DNA of 20,110 bases, taken from the IMG/VR virus record IMGVR_UViG_3300049477_000361, positions 1 to 20,110 of that record, one strand, 5' to 3'. Positions 19,745 through 20,110 of this stretch are shown one piece after another. The notes beneath the pieces are model-generated. The model searched no databases. It had not been told where the DNA came from and worked only from the letters and a program-made list of their open reading frames with translations. Both the position numbers and the translations under genes were made by a program. Source of the stretch: a virus. The first letter of the stretch is position 1. Each line of letters opens with the position of its first letter.

Positions 19745-19891
19745 TCAGCCCAGCCACTGGCGGATGGCGCGGGCCGTGACCGTGCATCCACCGAGCAGGA
19801 TGCCGCCGGCCACGGACCAGAGCGCAGCGTTGACCAGGCGGATGGCCCAGACGGAACACCAGCGGCGGAAGGTTCGTTGGGCGGTGGTCAT
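19745..19891 (-). CDS. Small membrane protein (48 aa)
   Basis: An ATG at 19891-19889 overlaps the stop of the upstream gene (ATGA) and opens a 48-codon frame ending in TGA. The protein has a basic N-terminus (TTAQRTFRRW), one hydrophobic stretch with small residues (LVNAALWSVAGGILLGGC, about residues 19-36) and a basic tail ending RAIRQWLG. This is the pattern of a single-pass inner membrane protein. The GGC near the end of the hydrophobic segment is not at a normal lipoprotein position. Its place just before a holin-like gene makes a lysis accessory role (second holin or antiholin) possible, but nothing in the sequence proves it. I do not recognise a family. The coupled start is the main support for its being real. 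Confidence 0.5.
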   Translation of the reverse strand: MTTAQRTFRRWCSVWAIRLVNAALWSVAGGILLGGCTVTARAIRQWLG

Positions 19892-20110
19892 GCGATGGCA
19901 CGGGCCAGCAGCCAGGCGCGGAGGTCGGACGCGCGGACCACGGGGCTGCCGTTGACGCCGCGGCTGGCTTTGCACAGGGGATGCAAGTCGGCTGCAATGG
20001 CCAGCGCGCGCTGGTGGGACACGTCGAGCAGGTGGCGAAGGTCGTGCGTGGTGAGGCGGTCGCGGCGGGGGAGGATGCGGTCCAGGACGGCGGCGGGATC
20101 GGAGACGGGG
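19888..20110 (-). CDS. HTH DNA-binding protein, C-terminal fragment (runs off the right edge)
   Basis: The minus-strand frame is open from the window edge to a TGA at 19890-19888, giving 73 visible residues; the start lies outside the window. The fragment reads like a MerR/excisionase-type helix-turn-helix (HTH_17-like). It has a helix-turn-helix core LTTHDLRHLLDVSHQRALAI (visible residues 19-38), then a short wing (GVNGSPVVRASD) and a closing helix (LRAWLLARAIA). Its stop overlaps the start of the next gene (ATGA), so it belongs to the same operon. In Mu-like phages regulators such as Mor/C lie upstream of the lysis genes, but I cannot assign this fragment to them. It could equally be an excisionase-like or accessory DNA-binding protein. 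The family call is moderate and the role is unknown. Confidence 0.55.
   Translation of the reverse strand, partial: PVSDPAAVLDRILPRRDRLTTHDLRHLLDVSHQRALAIAADLHPLCKASRGVNGSPVVRASDLRAWLLARAIA

Noticed and set aside
1-20110. tRNA, rRNA, integrase or attachment site
   Set aside because: I saw no sequence with cloverleaf or rRNA features and no recombinase motif in any supported frame.

Overview
The window is part of the late region of a tailed double-stranded DNA phage or prophage. All 27 supported genes lie on the minus strand, so transcription runs from high to low coordinates. Most neighbouring genes overlap by a stop/start of the ATGA, GTGA or TGATG type, which suggests one long translationally coupled operon. 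Both ends of the window cut a gene: a DNA-binding protein at the right edge and the tail tape measure protein at the left edge. The host is probably a member of the Verrucomicrobia. That is inferred from a chitobiase-like (CHB_HEX) domain, Thr/Asn-rich secreted proteins, and GC-rich coding sequence with octamer repeats of a kind I associate with that group. No host gene confirms it.

Layout in order of transcription. 20110-17906 holds an HTH protein fragment, a small membrane protein, a holin-like protein, two small lipoproteins around a permuted NlpC/P60-type (papain-fold) peptidase, and a membrane-anchored coiled-coil protein. This looks like a lysis/envelope block. 17909-15381 holds a winged-helix-like protein, small and large terminase subunits and a 32-codon microgene. 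The gene order resembles phage Mu genes 25-26-27-28. 15384-10373 is the head module: a portal fused to a MuF domain, two small proteins (one ferritin-like), a prohead protease and an HK97-fold major capsid protein. 10302-9718 is an uncoupled gene for a secreted protein, with a strong stem-loop on each side. 9584-6290 holds the head-tail connector, tail completion protein, tail terminator fused to a CHB_HEX domain, tail tube protein and a small tail protein. 6293-1523 holds four genes for proteins with signal peptides or membrane anchors: two fibre-like proteins, a small secreted protein, and a J-domain/membrane-segment/fibronectin III fusion. 1523-1 is the start of the tape measure protein.

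The gene set is that of a siphovirus-like particle with a mosaic origin: a Mu-like lysis-terminase block joined to an HK97-type head and a long tail. The most unusual feature is the run of Sec-type signal peptides on proteins encoded inside the structural operon, where virion proteins are normally cytoplasmic. These genes occupy the gap between the tail tube and tape measure genes, which normally holds the tail assembly chaperones. Other points of interest are the J-domain fusion, octamer tandem repeats inside the portal and fibre genes, and related GC-rich stem-loops around the secreted-protein gene. I saw no integrase, tRNA, rRNA or CRISPR array. Gene-free stretches are all shorter than 300 bases.
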